Positions 45,463 to 56,022 of a stretch of DNA of 64,000 nt are shown piece by piece (the stretch's first letter is position 1; each line of letters begins with the position of its first letter). This DNA comes from Linnemannia schmuckeri. Lineage: Eukaryota; Mortierellomycota; Mortierellomycetes; Mortierellales; Mortierellaceae. The notes under the pieces were generated by a model. The model had not been told where the DNA came from. It saw nothing but the letters and a program-made list of their open reading frames with translations, and did not search any database. The stretch spans positions 310,001 through 374,000 of the forward strand of contig JANATG010000018.1 in assembly GCA_029449235.1 (NCBI GenBank). Reading direction: 5' to 3'. Made by a program: the position numbers and the translations under genes.

Positions 45463-46658
45463 TTAGAGAGCAACGGGCTGCTTCCTCTTGAGTTCTGCCA
45501 AAAAGTCTGCTCCTGTACTCGTAGAGCCTGTAGTTGTGAAAAGAAAACAAGATTAAAGGCGTGAGTATCAAGTTTTGTTTATCCTGCGGCATTTGCATTC
45601 GGAAGAGAAGGGTTTGTGGATACCTTTTGGGATAACCTTGCTACCCCACACCATTGTCTCTGTGCTCTTGTACATCTCGGCTTTTCCTAAACAATAGTAG
45701 TTCAAGAGGAGAAAACAGTAGTTAATATCAATGCGAGCAAACCATGCTACTTAATCCATAAATGCATGCGTCACCAATGTGTTATGTTTGTTGTGTTCTG
45801 CCTGCCTACCTGTGTTGGATGCTCCTCCTGGTTGATGATAGCTTTCAAGTGCCGCCTTCCACGCTAAGGAAACCCAGGAATTGATCATAGACAACAGCAG
45901 CAAAATGGTGTCAATTAAACATTGATTCATTCTCAACCCCAGTGAATGATCTGCATGTTATCGAAAAATCTCCTCCATGGTGAGGAAATACTCATGCGAA
46001 GACTTACAACGATCAAAATGGTTGACAACATCCTGTGAATTGAAGTTGTTGACAGGGTTGTAGGTCTCTATGTCCCGCGATTTTGATCCCATTTCGGGGA
46101 TGATGGTAATGGTGTTGTTGAGATTGGCATTGTTGCTGGCGTTGTTCGAGGCTATTTGGGCGTTAAGGATGGAGGAAAAGTGAAGGCGTGAGCATCACTT
46201 GATCAATGGATAATGGTTCCAGAATATGAGGCTGGGAGGTTCCTGATGATAGCACAAAGAGCGGGTTCAGTTGTACATGGAGGGACGGACGTACCCTGGG
46301 AGGGCTTGCGGCGGGCACCACCAGCAGTTGAGGTTTGTTTTCTACGAGAGATAGAGAGTCGACCATGAAGAATGTAGTGTCAGCATAGATAATGGGCTTG
46401 GCGCTTCAATTGATCCCCGAGAGTAGGCAAGCAAAGTAAATCGCCTTGTAAGTGCGTTGCTATTCCTGCTAGGCCTTATTTGTTGTCTCTCTTGGTTCGT
46501 AGCCCTGATCAACTCGCGTGACGAAGCGATTTAAAGCAGCCTGTTCTTATGAGATGAAAAAGAAGGTCAAGATGGTGATGGACTCGTCCTGGCACATGTT
46601 TCCTTGCTTGCTTGTTCCTGTTTGTGAATGATTAGATGCCTTACCCAGAAGCAGGCAT
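45463..46658 (-). CDS. Conserved-looking hypothetical protein, 128 residues, six exons
   Basis: Exons on the minus strand are 46658-46645 (14 bases), 46341-46295 (47), 46151-46008, 45863-45810 (54), 45686-45624 (63) and 45527-45463 (65). All six keep one frame. The protein begins MPASGKQTSTAGGARRKPSQ, has an Asn/Ser-rich stretch, then IPEMGSKSRDIETYNPVNNF, HFDRSWKAALESYHQPGG, KAEMYKSTETMVWGSKVIP and ends GADFLAELKRKQPVAL. There are no membrane segments; it is basic at both ends. The FLAELKRK end resembles short actin-binding (WH2-like) ends only superficially. No family recognised. The consistent phases over five introns argue strongly that the gene is real. It is divergent from GCN5 (540 bases). 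Confidence 0.72.
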
Positions 46659-47198
46659 GGTTGTCAAGATATATATATATATAAATAAGTTCGGTCTTGT
46701 GGATGTGTGAATAAGAAAGAAGAGAGCAGCAGCAATAAAGTCCACCCTTCCTTTTCAGCTCAAGGGTGTTTTGGGTGTACGTGACTTGAAATGTACGTTG
46801 TATTTTGAGAGTGAAGCCTGGCTGCATGTCTGTGTGCCAGTCTCTAGTTGCCAGTCTGTGGAAAACTTTCGCACATAGACTCACCCATTCACACTCATAC
46901 TTAGACTTAGACTTTTTTCAAGCATAAGCAGGCGCGTACAGGAGATCAGCTTATTCAAACAACCGAAAAGTCAAAGGCGAACCGGACAGGACACAGACAA
47001 CGACTACAACAAAACCGCACTCACGGACTGACACAGCGAAAGCTTACAACTAGCCACATCGAGTACGACTGACCAACAGCCTTACTAGCCTGTCATACAG
47101 AGACCATACTCCTTTTTCATTGACCACCCTCCCGCTCGTCCTCTCATTGTATATACCTGCAAAGCCAGTCAACAAGAACAAGAGACATTCACTCGGTC
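46659..47198. promoter_or_regulatory. Divergent promoter region, six-exon gene / GCN5
   Basis: 540 bases between the start codons of two divergent genes, with a TA repeat next to the minus-strand gene and no obvious TATA box for GCN5. Confidence 0.45.
46671..46684 (+). repeat. TA dinucleotide repeat
   Basis: About seven TA units just upstream of the 14-base first exon of the six-exon gene, within its leader or core promoter. Confidence 0.8.
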
Positions 47199-50100
47199 AT
47201 GGATCAGCCCCAAGACCCGGACAAAGCACAGCAACAGCTGCTGCAACAGCAACAACAACAACAGCAGCAGCAGCAACCATCGCCACCAGACGAGAACAAG
47301 GACTCGGGCGACGCGATCGACATTGGCAAGGAAAGCAACGGAGCCACACCCCCAGCACCGACCAGCAATGGCCTCAACTACCCACCAGCAGACAAGCCGA
47401 TCGATTCGCTGTCGATGAGCGAGCGTATGATGAAGATCGGCCGGAGTTGTCCCTGCGATTTCACCACTACAGAGCAACCACTAGGCGCTACACCAGTGGA
47501 TAGTAACGAAAGCAGTGGGAACGGGAGCAATATTCAAGGCGGCTGCGACTGTCAGGGTTGGAGACCCAAGCCTCCAGGAACGATGGGTAGGGTCGATATC
47601 TGTACCTGTGGACATAAACTCAGTCATCATGGTGGACCCTGGACGGGCGAGGAGTTTGACCGTCGACTGAGGGCTGCCTTCCGTCGGGACGAGCTCTTGC
47701 AGGTAAAAAAAATGCTGGCATTTGATGCAACAAAAGATTCGCCCAACGAATTAAGGAACGAATAGCAATATGTACCGTCAGAAGCTACTTGCACATGCCA
47801 TGTGGTCGTGCGTTTTTCTCATGAAGACCATAATACCAGGAGTCTCTCGTTTATTTGCCTTTTCTGTGTACAAAATGGGGTTTGCTTATTTTCCACGCCA
47901 CTAAAACCAAAACATTATTTATGTCTTTTTTTTGTTCGACTATGTAGGACAAAGGAAAGCTGCTGGACTTTGAATACGACGACGAGGATATTGCTTCTTT
48001 GAGAAAGTAAGATTTTTCTTTTCTTCTGTAGAATCCATTTCAACATGCCGAGCTTGTTGAAGGGGTTGCGAAAGGAGTGAAGTCACGATACTTACTCAGC
48101 ATCTGGGATCATTCACTGAATAGGCAAATCGTCCCAAGGGATATCCCAGCTGAGGACTCGAAGCCAGAACCTGTCAACGGACACCATATGGCTAATGGTA
48201 AGAGCCTACTCGCTTACGTATCTTTGCCATTTATCAGATCATGTCAAAAACGAACCATATTTGATGCTGACAACGGGATGTTATTACAATTTGCCTCGTT
48301 TCAATATAGGCATCTCACACGACAATGAAGAGTCAAACGGGATAACGCCAGCAGAAGAAGCTTCCGAGCTTGCAATTGCAGTGGACATGCCTTTGGAGAA
48401 TGGAGACCTTGGCTCAGCCAACAAGCATGAACATACAGACATTGACGGCGATATTGATCTTGACGTACAGCGGGATCCAAAGCGGATCAAAATCGAGGCC
48501 GAGGATGAGCAGGAGACGACAAATACTACTGCCAACGGAGACGGACATATCGCTGATCAGGAAGCGGAGCCAGTGAGTGACACTGAGCAGACCCAGGAGT
48601 CAAGTGTACCTCAACCCCAAGAAGAGGAAGACGAGGTATTTTGTCACTTAGTCGCCAGCGATGAACCTGAAAAAAAAAGACGACAGATACCTTGTAGAGC
48701 TGCGATCCAGGAACTAATTATTCATCACCCCTTCAATTTGCAGGTCCCAATCAAAAAGGAAAAACCAGCAGTCATTGAGGAACGGCAAGGATTGATCGAG
48801 TTCCGCGTGTTCACCAACGACGGCTCGCGAGATTCGATGATTCTGCTCACCGGCATGAAGAACCTGTTCCAGAAGCAGCTTCCCAAGATGCCCCGAGAGT
48901 ATATTGCTCGCCTCGTCTACGACAGGTAAAACATCTTTGAAATTGGGCCTTTCAGTCCCAGGTGTTCGCTACATGTCCGAGCCTCTAAACATTAACAGCT
49001 TTTATTCTCTCACGATTGTTTTGGCGTAATAGAAACCACTACAGTATGGCGATTGTAAAGGCACCACTGATTGTTTTGGGAGGGATTACATACCGGCCGT
49101 TCAACCACCGAAAGTTTGCCGAGATTGTGTTTTGCGCCATCACATCGACAGAGCAGGTCAAGGGTTATGGTTCTCATTTGATGAACCATCTCAAGGACTA
49201 CATTTCGGAAAATACGGACGTCCAGCACTTTTTGACATATGCAGATAACTATGCCATCGGATACTTCAAGAAACAGGTATATTCTCTGAATATTGTCAAT
49301 TAACAACTTGCATTTATTTGTCGACGACGGTGAAGGAGCATATGGCTGATCTTGTACATTTTTTATACATGTAGGGGTTCACAAAAGATATTACGCTGGA
49401 TCGATCAATATGGATGGGATACATCAAGGATTACGAAGGAGGAACTATCATGCAGTGTACCATGGTTCCAAGAGTCAAATACCTCGAAGTCAACAGCCTA
49501 CTCCAAACGCAGCGAAAGGTATATGGGATATTTTAGACATGGCGATTGGGCAATGGACCGATTTCAGCGATGTGAAATTAACCACATATATTTACTTGTG
49601 CTCATGATGTTAGGCTGTTATCACGAAGATCAAAGAAGTGTCGAAATCGCATATCATATATCCTGGACTGCAGGATTTCAAAAATGGCGCCAAGGAGGTC
49701 GATCCTATGACCGTACCAGGAATAAGTATGGTTCCTTTCTTTGTTTTTTGTTGTACAAGTGCGACCTTGGTATGTGTTGAACACTGACATATCTTGCATA
49801 ATTTGTTTCTACCATAATCTAATAGAGGAATCAGGTTGGGATCCATTGATGGATATTACGCCTCGAGTACCAGTACACGGACCTCACTACAATGCGATGA
49901 AGCATATTGTGGCCGAGTTGATCAAGGATGCCTCATCATGGCCGTTCTTGCATCCTGTTGACGTCGAAGCTGTTACGGACTATTACTCCTACATCAAGGA
50001 CCCCATGGGTAGGTTCACTCGTCACCACAATGAGCACGTGGCAAAAGCGTGAAAAAAAGAACTGGGCGCATTTTTTCTTTATGACGTTGTATCGCACGGT

Positions 50101-50330
50101 CGTTAAAGCCTCTACTCTCCATTTTGTTACATTGGAAAATAGACTTGTCAACGCTAGAATCGAATGTGGACGCGGATGTATACCAGTCGCTGGACGATTT
50201 CGCTCGGGATTGTCGAAAGATCTTTGACAACTGTCGGTTGTACAATGGCGAGTCGACGCCGTATGTCAAGTGTGCCAATAAGCTTGAGAAGGTCTTTAAG
50301 GATAAGCTGAAGGAGTGGAAAGAGGTATAA
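47199..50330 (+). CDS. GCN5: Histone acetyltransferase Gcn5, ten exons
   Basis: Catalytic subunit of SAGA-type complexes, acetylating histone H3. Exons are 47199-47702, 47948-48006, 48124-48197, 48310-48635, 48744-48925, 49033-49276, 49375-49518, 49614-49725, 49826-50008 and 50143-50330, giving 671 residues. Residues 11-26 are Gln-rich. A Cys/His region (C84, C86, C116, C118, C135, C137, H139, H143) resembles the start of the PCAF N-terminal domain of animal GCN5/PCAF. The HAT domain has FRVFTNDGSRDSMILLTG, the catalytic Glu in FAEIVFCAI (residue 412) and the acetyl-CoA loop QVKGYGSHLM. The C-terminal bromodomain (about 565-671) has DYYSYIKDPMDLSTL and CRLYN, with the acetyl-lysine-binding Asn. 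The 108-base segment 48636-48743 is flanked by GT-AG but is in frame without a stop, so it may be a retained intron. Confidence 0.96.
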
Positions 50331-50490
50331 AGCGAAGGAATGATAGTAAGCACGATCAAATTAGCTGTTTTTCTTCTTTTTTTTCTGTCGCTCGCCACCA
50401 ATTACTGTAATAAAAAATGAGAAAAAAAAAATAGAGATAAACAAATTGTTTTGCCGAAGACATGAATGGATATTGGTGATCTATTGGTGA

Positions 50491-50685
50491 TCAGGGATCA
50501 CATTCCGGCGGTCCGAGAGCGGGTCGGTAGGCGCCTGTGGAGGAGGAGGAGCTGTATAGATTTGCATCCCTGAGGAAGGAAGACGAAAAGTTTTTATATT
50601 GACGAAAGTGGACGAAGGCCATGAAAAAAGTGAGCGTGGACTGTGCGCAGTTTAGCAGAAGAGGGATGGTGGCCGCAATTCCCAT
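50491..50685 (-). CDS. Doubtful small ORF with one hydrophobic segment
   Basis: From the ATG in MGIAATIPLLLNCAQ the frame runs 64 codons, with one hydrophobic segment (residues 1-25) and a Ser-rich tail ending in TGA. It overlaps no other gene and lies tail to tail with GCN5. An upstream exon could exist near 50.8 kb, but no clear splice pair was found. No family recognised. Confidence 0.25.
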   Translation of the reverse strand: MGIAATIPLLLNCAQSTLTFFMAFVHFRQYKNFSSSFLRDANLYSSSSSTGAYRPALGPPECDP

Positions 50686-51324
50686 TATTGAAAATTTGTC
50701 CGGGATGGAGAGCACTTTTCTTTAGTATGGGCACATATTCACACAAGCAACAGAAGGCAAAGTAGCCAAAAGGGCGCTTGATTTGCTTCAGTGACAACAT
50801 TCGTCATTCTGTGTACGCTTGTTTATTGGAATGAGACCTCTTACCTCTCCCTTTCGCTTGGTGTTATTCTGCCATAAGTACAGGAAGACAATGAGGAAGA
50901 GGGTTTAGGTGCTCCTCTTCATCGTGGTTGTAGTACGCTTGGTACTAACGGGTGATAAGTGTTGTTGTACTACCGGGCAGATATCCGATGCCTTAGTCAT
51001 TTCCCTTTACAAAGGAATCACCCACCTCTCCCCACCCTCATGTCCTTCCATTTATTGATGCCCTTTTTGTTCTTTTCATTTTTCTTTCTTTCTTGGCGTC
51101 TTCTTGTCACGATCATGTACATGACAGGGTAGTCACCATTGATGTATGGAAATTAGGTGTTGTTGTTGTTTGTGTGTGTGTGTGTGTGGCCTTTTATCTC
51201 GGTCCGAGCACATGCACGGCTCTTTTTCTCGTCAATTCGTCACCCGCCCAGCTTTCCCTTCCCCCTCTTTTCGTTTGTGAACAAAAAAGAGGAAGAACAA
51301 GCTTCGATTCGACGTATCATATTG

Positions 51325-51332
51325 TATAAAAG
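51325..51332 (+). promoter_or_regulatory. TATA box of the ceramidase gene
   Basis: TATAAAAG followed by a C/T-rich leader, 235 bases before the ATG at 51560. Good consensus match; transcript start not known. Confidence 0.5.
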
Positions 51333-51559
51333 CCCCTCTCCGTCCGCCTTCGGTTCCTGCTCTCTTTTCTCTTCTTCTCAACCTCTTTCTCCATACATAC
51401 TTCTTTCATATCCCCTCCCCCCCCCCTCCTCCTCTTCCTCCTCCTCTCCCCTCCCTCTCTTTACCCTCCACGCCTCAACAACAGTTGTCTCAGGATCATT
51501 AAGGAAGCATAACTTTACAGGACAAGGCTTAATCGTTTACACAAAGGATACAATACAAA

Positions 51560-53017
51560 ATGGCGCCGACGACAGCATCATTTGATCAGATCGGATACTG
51601 GTCGCCCAACACGGCATCCGTCGACTGGTGTGAGAACAACTACGTCGTCTCCTACTACATTGCCGAGTACGTTCGTCCCTCTTTTGTTCTTTCCTCTTCT
51701 TTCCCTTCCCTTCTTTCTCTTCTCTTCTTTGCCCATGCCATCTCATGTTTACTCTCGTGTCCATACCTAACCTTTTCTCCCTGCTTCACTTCATTTGTAT
51801 TATTCAACTCTTGATGCATAGGTTCTGGAATACGATCTCGAGTTTGTTTATTGTGGCATTAGGTGAACTGGGCTTATACCTATGTCCAACAAAAGAAAAA
51901 CGGTTCAAGGTCGCCTTCCGGACAATCAGCGTCGTCGGCATCGGGTCGACGCTCTTCCACGGCACCCTCCGTCACAAAATGCAGCTCCTCGGTAGGATAC
52001 TCCTCATTTTTCACTAGCTGTTTTTCTTCCATCTGCCCAATCTCCCGAGAATGCCCCACTTGGACGCTAATTCATTCTTTTTTTTTCTGGGTGATCTGGA
52101 TCCGATGGAATAGATGAGTTGCCAATGATTTACGCGGCGACGGCTTTATTGTTTATTTGTACAGAGACTAAATACGGACCCCAGGGACGCTGGTTCCCCA
52201 TCAGTCTCGCCACTTGGCTCGGTAAGTCATCCTCTCTTCTCCCTTTCCCTCTCTTTTTCTCTTTTTCTTTTTCTGAAGGAGTTTGTGCGAATAATCGTTT
52301 AGCAACCCGACCCGGTAGTTCACAACCCATACCTTCGTTTCTTTACTTTTCTCTTTTGCTTCAAGAGAAAAAAAACAATGCACAATGCGGGTTGTGAGCC
52401 CTGGTGGATGTTTGTTTTGTCATGAGGAATGTTTAAGTACTTTTAAAAAACGACTCGTGTTAACCAAACGGTTCATACGCCCAATTTTTTGTCTCTTTCG
52501 CTTTTCATTCAAATTCCATTACAACGGCGAACCCAACCAACCAACAAACAAACAAACAGCGTTGACGACAGTCTTTGTCTCAATCACAGGCGGAAAGATG
52601 CAATTCTATACCTTCCAAGCATCCTTCGGTATCCTCCAACTCGTCATCATCTTCCTCACTACCACCCTCCACCAGCGCCAGAAATCCATCATCGCCTCCT
52701 GGAACACTCCCTCAACCACTTCCGCCTGGCTTATCAAACGCGCATTGGGGGTCTACACATTCGCAGTGACAATCTGGCTGATCGATTTACACCTGTGCGA
52801 ATTCGTGAACGGCGTGGGTCCACAGTCGGTGTTGAAGTGGAACCCACAGTTCCATGCCTGGTGGCATGTGTTCTCGATCTCCGGAGTCTATTTCACAACG
52901 TTGTTGGTGACTTTTCAGCATTATGTCGAGAAGGGATTGAAACCTTCGGTGTACCTGTGGAAGGGCTTTGCGCCTGCTTTGACACTCAAGTCCACCAACC
53001 TCAAGAAAGTCGACTAG
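51560..53017 (+). CDS. Alkaline ceramidase (Ypc1/Ydc1/ACER family), four exons
   Basis: Hydrolyses ceramide to sphingoid base and fatty acid in ER or Golgi membranes. Exons are 51560-51666, 51822-51991, 52114-52221 and 52560-53017, giving 280 residues. The start YWSPNTASVDWCENNYV and then FWNTISSL fit the family signature. The metal-site residues are in SVVGIGSTLFHGTLRHKM followed by QLLDELPMIYA (Ser, His, Asp) and in FHAWWHVFSISG (two His). About seven membrane segments are visible, as expected. Length is close to the yeast enzymes. All family key residues are present, so activity is likely. It converges on the Heh1/Src1 gene, whose stop lies 199 bases beyond. Confidence 0.95.
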
Positions 53018-53215
53018 TCAAGTTATTCTACAGTGTTTTTTCTATTCCATTGTCAATACTCAATAGTAATAATTATTTATTATGTGATCGTGTTTTTGGT
53101 GCGGTAAAAAAAAAAAGGAAGAATGGGGGTTTGCACTCGCAGATACACTGTTGAGGCACAGACAAGAACAATAGTCTGTAGTCTCTCCTTTCTCTTTTCC
53201 TCCCTTCCCTCAGGC

Positions 53216-56022
53216 TCAGTTCTGGGAGTAGGATCCATAGTCCTGCTGGGAGAGAGAGGGGTACAGAGAGTTCTCGGGGTTCAAGTACTCCGAGTCCTCA
53301 CGTTTCATTCCAAAGAAGCTTCCATGAGGTCCCGTACGAGGCGGCACCTTGGGCACACCCCTCACTGCCCGTCCAGTACCTGTACCGCTACCAACAGAGC
53401 TACCCAAATGCTCACCTCTCAAATACCGCTCATCCTCCTCCTGATGCTGGTGATGTCCATGATGCCCATGATGCTGGTGCTGCTGGTGCTGGTTGTGCTG
53501 ATTATAAACTCCAGTCGACCCAACCCACTCCCAGACACGATGTAACTCCCCACGGACTTCCTCCGAGGTAGCACGGACATTCGAGTTGCGCTCCACCACA
53601 CCCTCGACCTTGTTCCAGATCTCCTGTCGCCGAGCTGGAGAATGAACATCTGCTAGGAGGACATCCCGGAGATGATATTCTGGAAGGTATGGTTCTGGGT
53701 AGAGGACACGGTCAACGTAGTAGTAATGTGCTTGGTCCGACAGCTTCGTCAACACGTTCTGGACAAGTCCATTGACTATACGTGTTTCCTTGCGTCTGCG
53801 AACAATATGTACGTGAACCGTCGCTGCTCCAATTAGTCCCGCCGTCAAAGCTATAGTAGGTGAAGATGTAAGAGCAATGTGGGTTTTAGTGGGTACTAAT
53901 TCAAAAATAATGGAAGCGTAAATGAAACAATACAATGAAAAAAGGTACACGATTGACTTACTGAAGAGGATGAACTTGAATCTGAGGGCCCAGCCAACAA
54001 AAGCCTGACGAAGACGGCAGCCCAATGACTTGCGTGGTCGCAATGATCGAATACGTTCCTCACTAAAAAGCATCGTTGTGAAAGCGTAAGAAGTCATTAG
54101 ATATATGTGGAGTCGAAAAAATAAAAATAGAAACGCGTCCTAACTGATACAATTCTTGCAAAGGGACTCACTTTGCCAAACCGTGCTCAAAAACAACAGT
54201 GTCAGGTCTGCGATGAAGCTCCTTCAACGCAAGCTTCCAGTACTGCAAAAATTCTTCTCTATCAATGCTGGCCTAAAAAAGCATGAAAAAAGGGTAATGT
54301 TAATAATTGATCAATTGTTTGATACGATTGATATCTCCCACTGAAAACAAAAAAAAAATCCCATCCTGCTTACATCTTTGAGCTGCTCGAGTTGGAACTG
54401 AAGATCATCGGTCGAGATACTGCGGCGGGCGTTATATTCGACACTATTGACGGGTGCCTTGTCTTTGGTCAGCATGCCGCACTCGACCTTTCCAGCATGA
54501 ATTTGCAAAAGCTGCTCAGCAGCATTGGCAACCTGAAGACTCTGGTACTCCTTGGCCTTATTCAAAACGCAGATCGGTGAGAGAGGAAGAAGGTTGCCAA
54601 AGCTCAAAAGCTGAGGTTTCAAAATATACTCTGGAGGGCAGATGGGATCAGCGTCTGAGTCGATGCATGTCGCGTGGTCAGGGCAAGGGATGCACGATGG
54701 AGAAAACCAGCCTACGATAAGTAAAAGAGAACGCATTAATGAGCTTGCTAATTGACATAACAAATGCCCTGAACATTGACCTTACAGTAACGGTAGTGAA
54801 AACGTACTCTTGCCCTTGGTTAATTCGTCTGTGGCGGGGGTGCAGAAGCCAATGTCGAATCTCGCCTGACGGTACCAGATGCCATATGCGAGAAAGATGG
54901 CTGGAAGCACAACCCAGAGGTATTTCAGAGTCTGTCGCAGGTTCTCCTTCAGCTCTTTCAAATCGTCCTTGTCATCCTGTGTCGAAGTGAGGTTGAGCTC
55001 CTTGGGTGTTGGAAGTTCTGCATCGATAATTTGACGCGCTTTGATTGCTGACTTTGGTGGTGGTGATGTTGACGATCTGGACGATGAGCCTGTCTTCTTC
55101 TCCTTGACTACAGGCGAGGGCTTCATGAACTTCGAAAATGCGGGTTGTGCTGGGACTTTGAAGACATGATCCTGATTTGCTGCTTCCTCGCTCTCCTTTG
55201 CTGCCCTTCGAGAGGCGATACGTGTGCTCGATCGTGACCGAACCAAAGTGGGGGTTGTGCGTGATCTCGACCGACTGCGTCCTGACTCGCTGCCGCTCTG
55301 GAATGGGTTCTCGTCCGAAAAGTTGTTGCTCTTCTCCCTTGCTACCTTCTATGTGCGACCGCATATTGATACAAAATTTTGGGTTTAGTTTCTTTAAGAA
55401 AAATTGGTATGACACGCGTCAATGATGTAGGTTAGGTGAATTCCTTAACTTTTTTGCTTACCCTGGGACGGCCTCGGGCAGGAGGCCGGCTGTCGTCGTC
55501 ACTCTGCAAGTCAGTTTTTCGTGGCTTCTTACCCCGGCTCTCATCGTCACTCTGCAAATCAGCCTTACGTGGCTTCCTACCCCGAGTCGGCTCTTCCTCC
55601 TGTTTTATCTCAATAATGCTGATCTGCTTGGAGAGCTTGGCGCGACTGTTGGTTCTTTTGGGTTTAATCTACGCGGTGAAAGAATGCGGCGAGGGATCAT
55701 CAGTCAGCTGTCGTCGCCTTTACACTGCTGTAGAGCTCAACACGCGTGTATTCGAGTGGAGGCGTATTCAAAAGAAGTCAGTTACCTTAGCGAACTTGGC
55801 AGTATCCTCGTGCTCAATCATATCCTCCGCTTCCTCGAGCTCAGGAACATCAGGTTTGATATGTTCGTTGAAGAGGTCAACGAGTTGTTGCTTCCGGACG
55901 GCTCCTGTTGGAGGCTTGACGTTATGCTGGATCAGAATGTCGCGAATCTGGTCCATTTTGATTGTCCATGGGTCAAAGTCCGGGTGCAGATAATGCGGCA
56001 CTTCGTCTGCTGGTGGCGCCAT
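53216..56022 (-). CDS. Inner nuclear membrane HeH/LEM protein (Heh1/Src1/MAN1 family), seven exons
   Basis: Anchors chromatin at the nuclear envelope and works with ESCRT in nuclear pore surveillance. Exons on the minus strand are 56022-55786, 55668-55462, 55348-54808, 54711-54374, 54272-54172, 54062-53962 and 53850-53216, giving 719 residues. An N-terminal HeH motif (MDQIRDILIQHNVKPP, then KQQLVDLFNEHI) is followed by a basic region with two near-identical repeats (RGRKPRKADLQSDDESR and RGKKPRKTDLQSDDDSR). TM1 is at about 288-305 (YLWVVLPAIFLAYGIWY). The lumenal part has paired Cys (SCIPCPDHATC). TM2 is near 497-520 (AGLIGAATVHVHIV), followed by the MAN1-Src1 C-terminal winged-helix domain. 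The last 90 residues are His/Gln/Gly-rich (HGHHGHHQHQ). All landmarks are in the expected order. Confidence 0.92.

Larger units (their letters stand above)
50331..51559. other. Intergenic between GCN5 and the ceramidase gene
   Basis: Contains one weak minus-strand frame (listed separately), a TG repeat near 51168-51186 and the pyrimidine-rich leader of the ceramidase gene. Confidence 0.5.
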
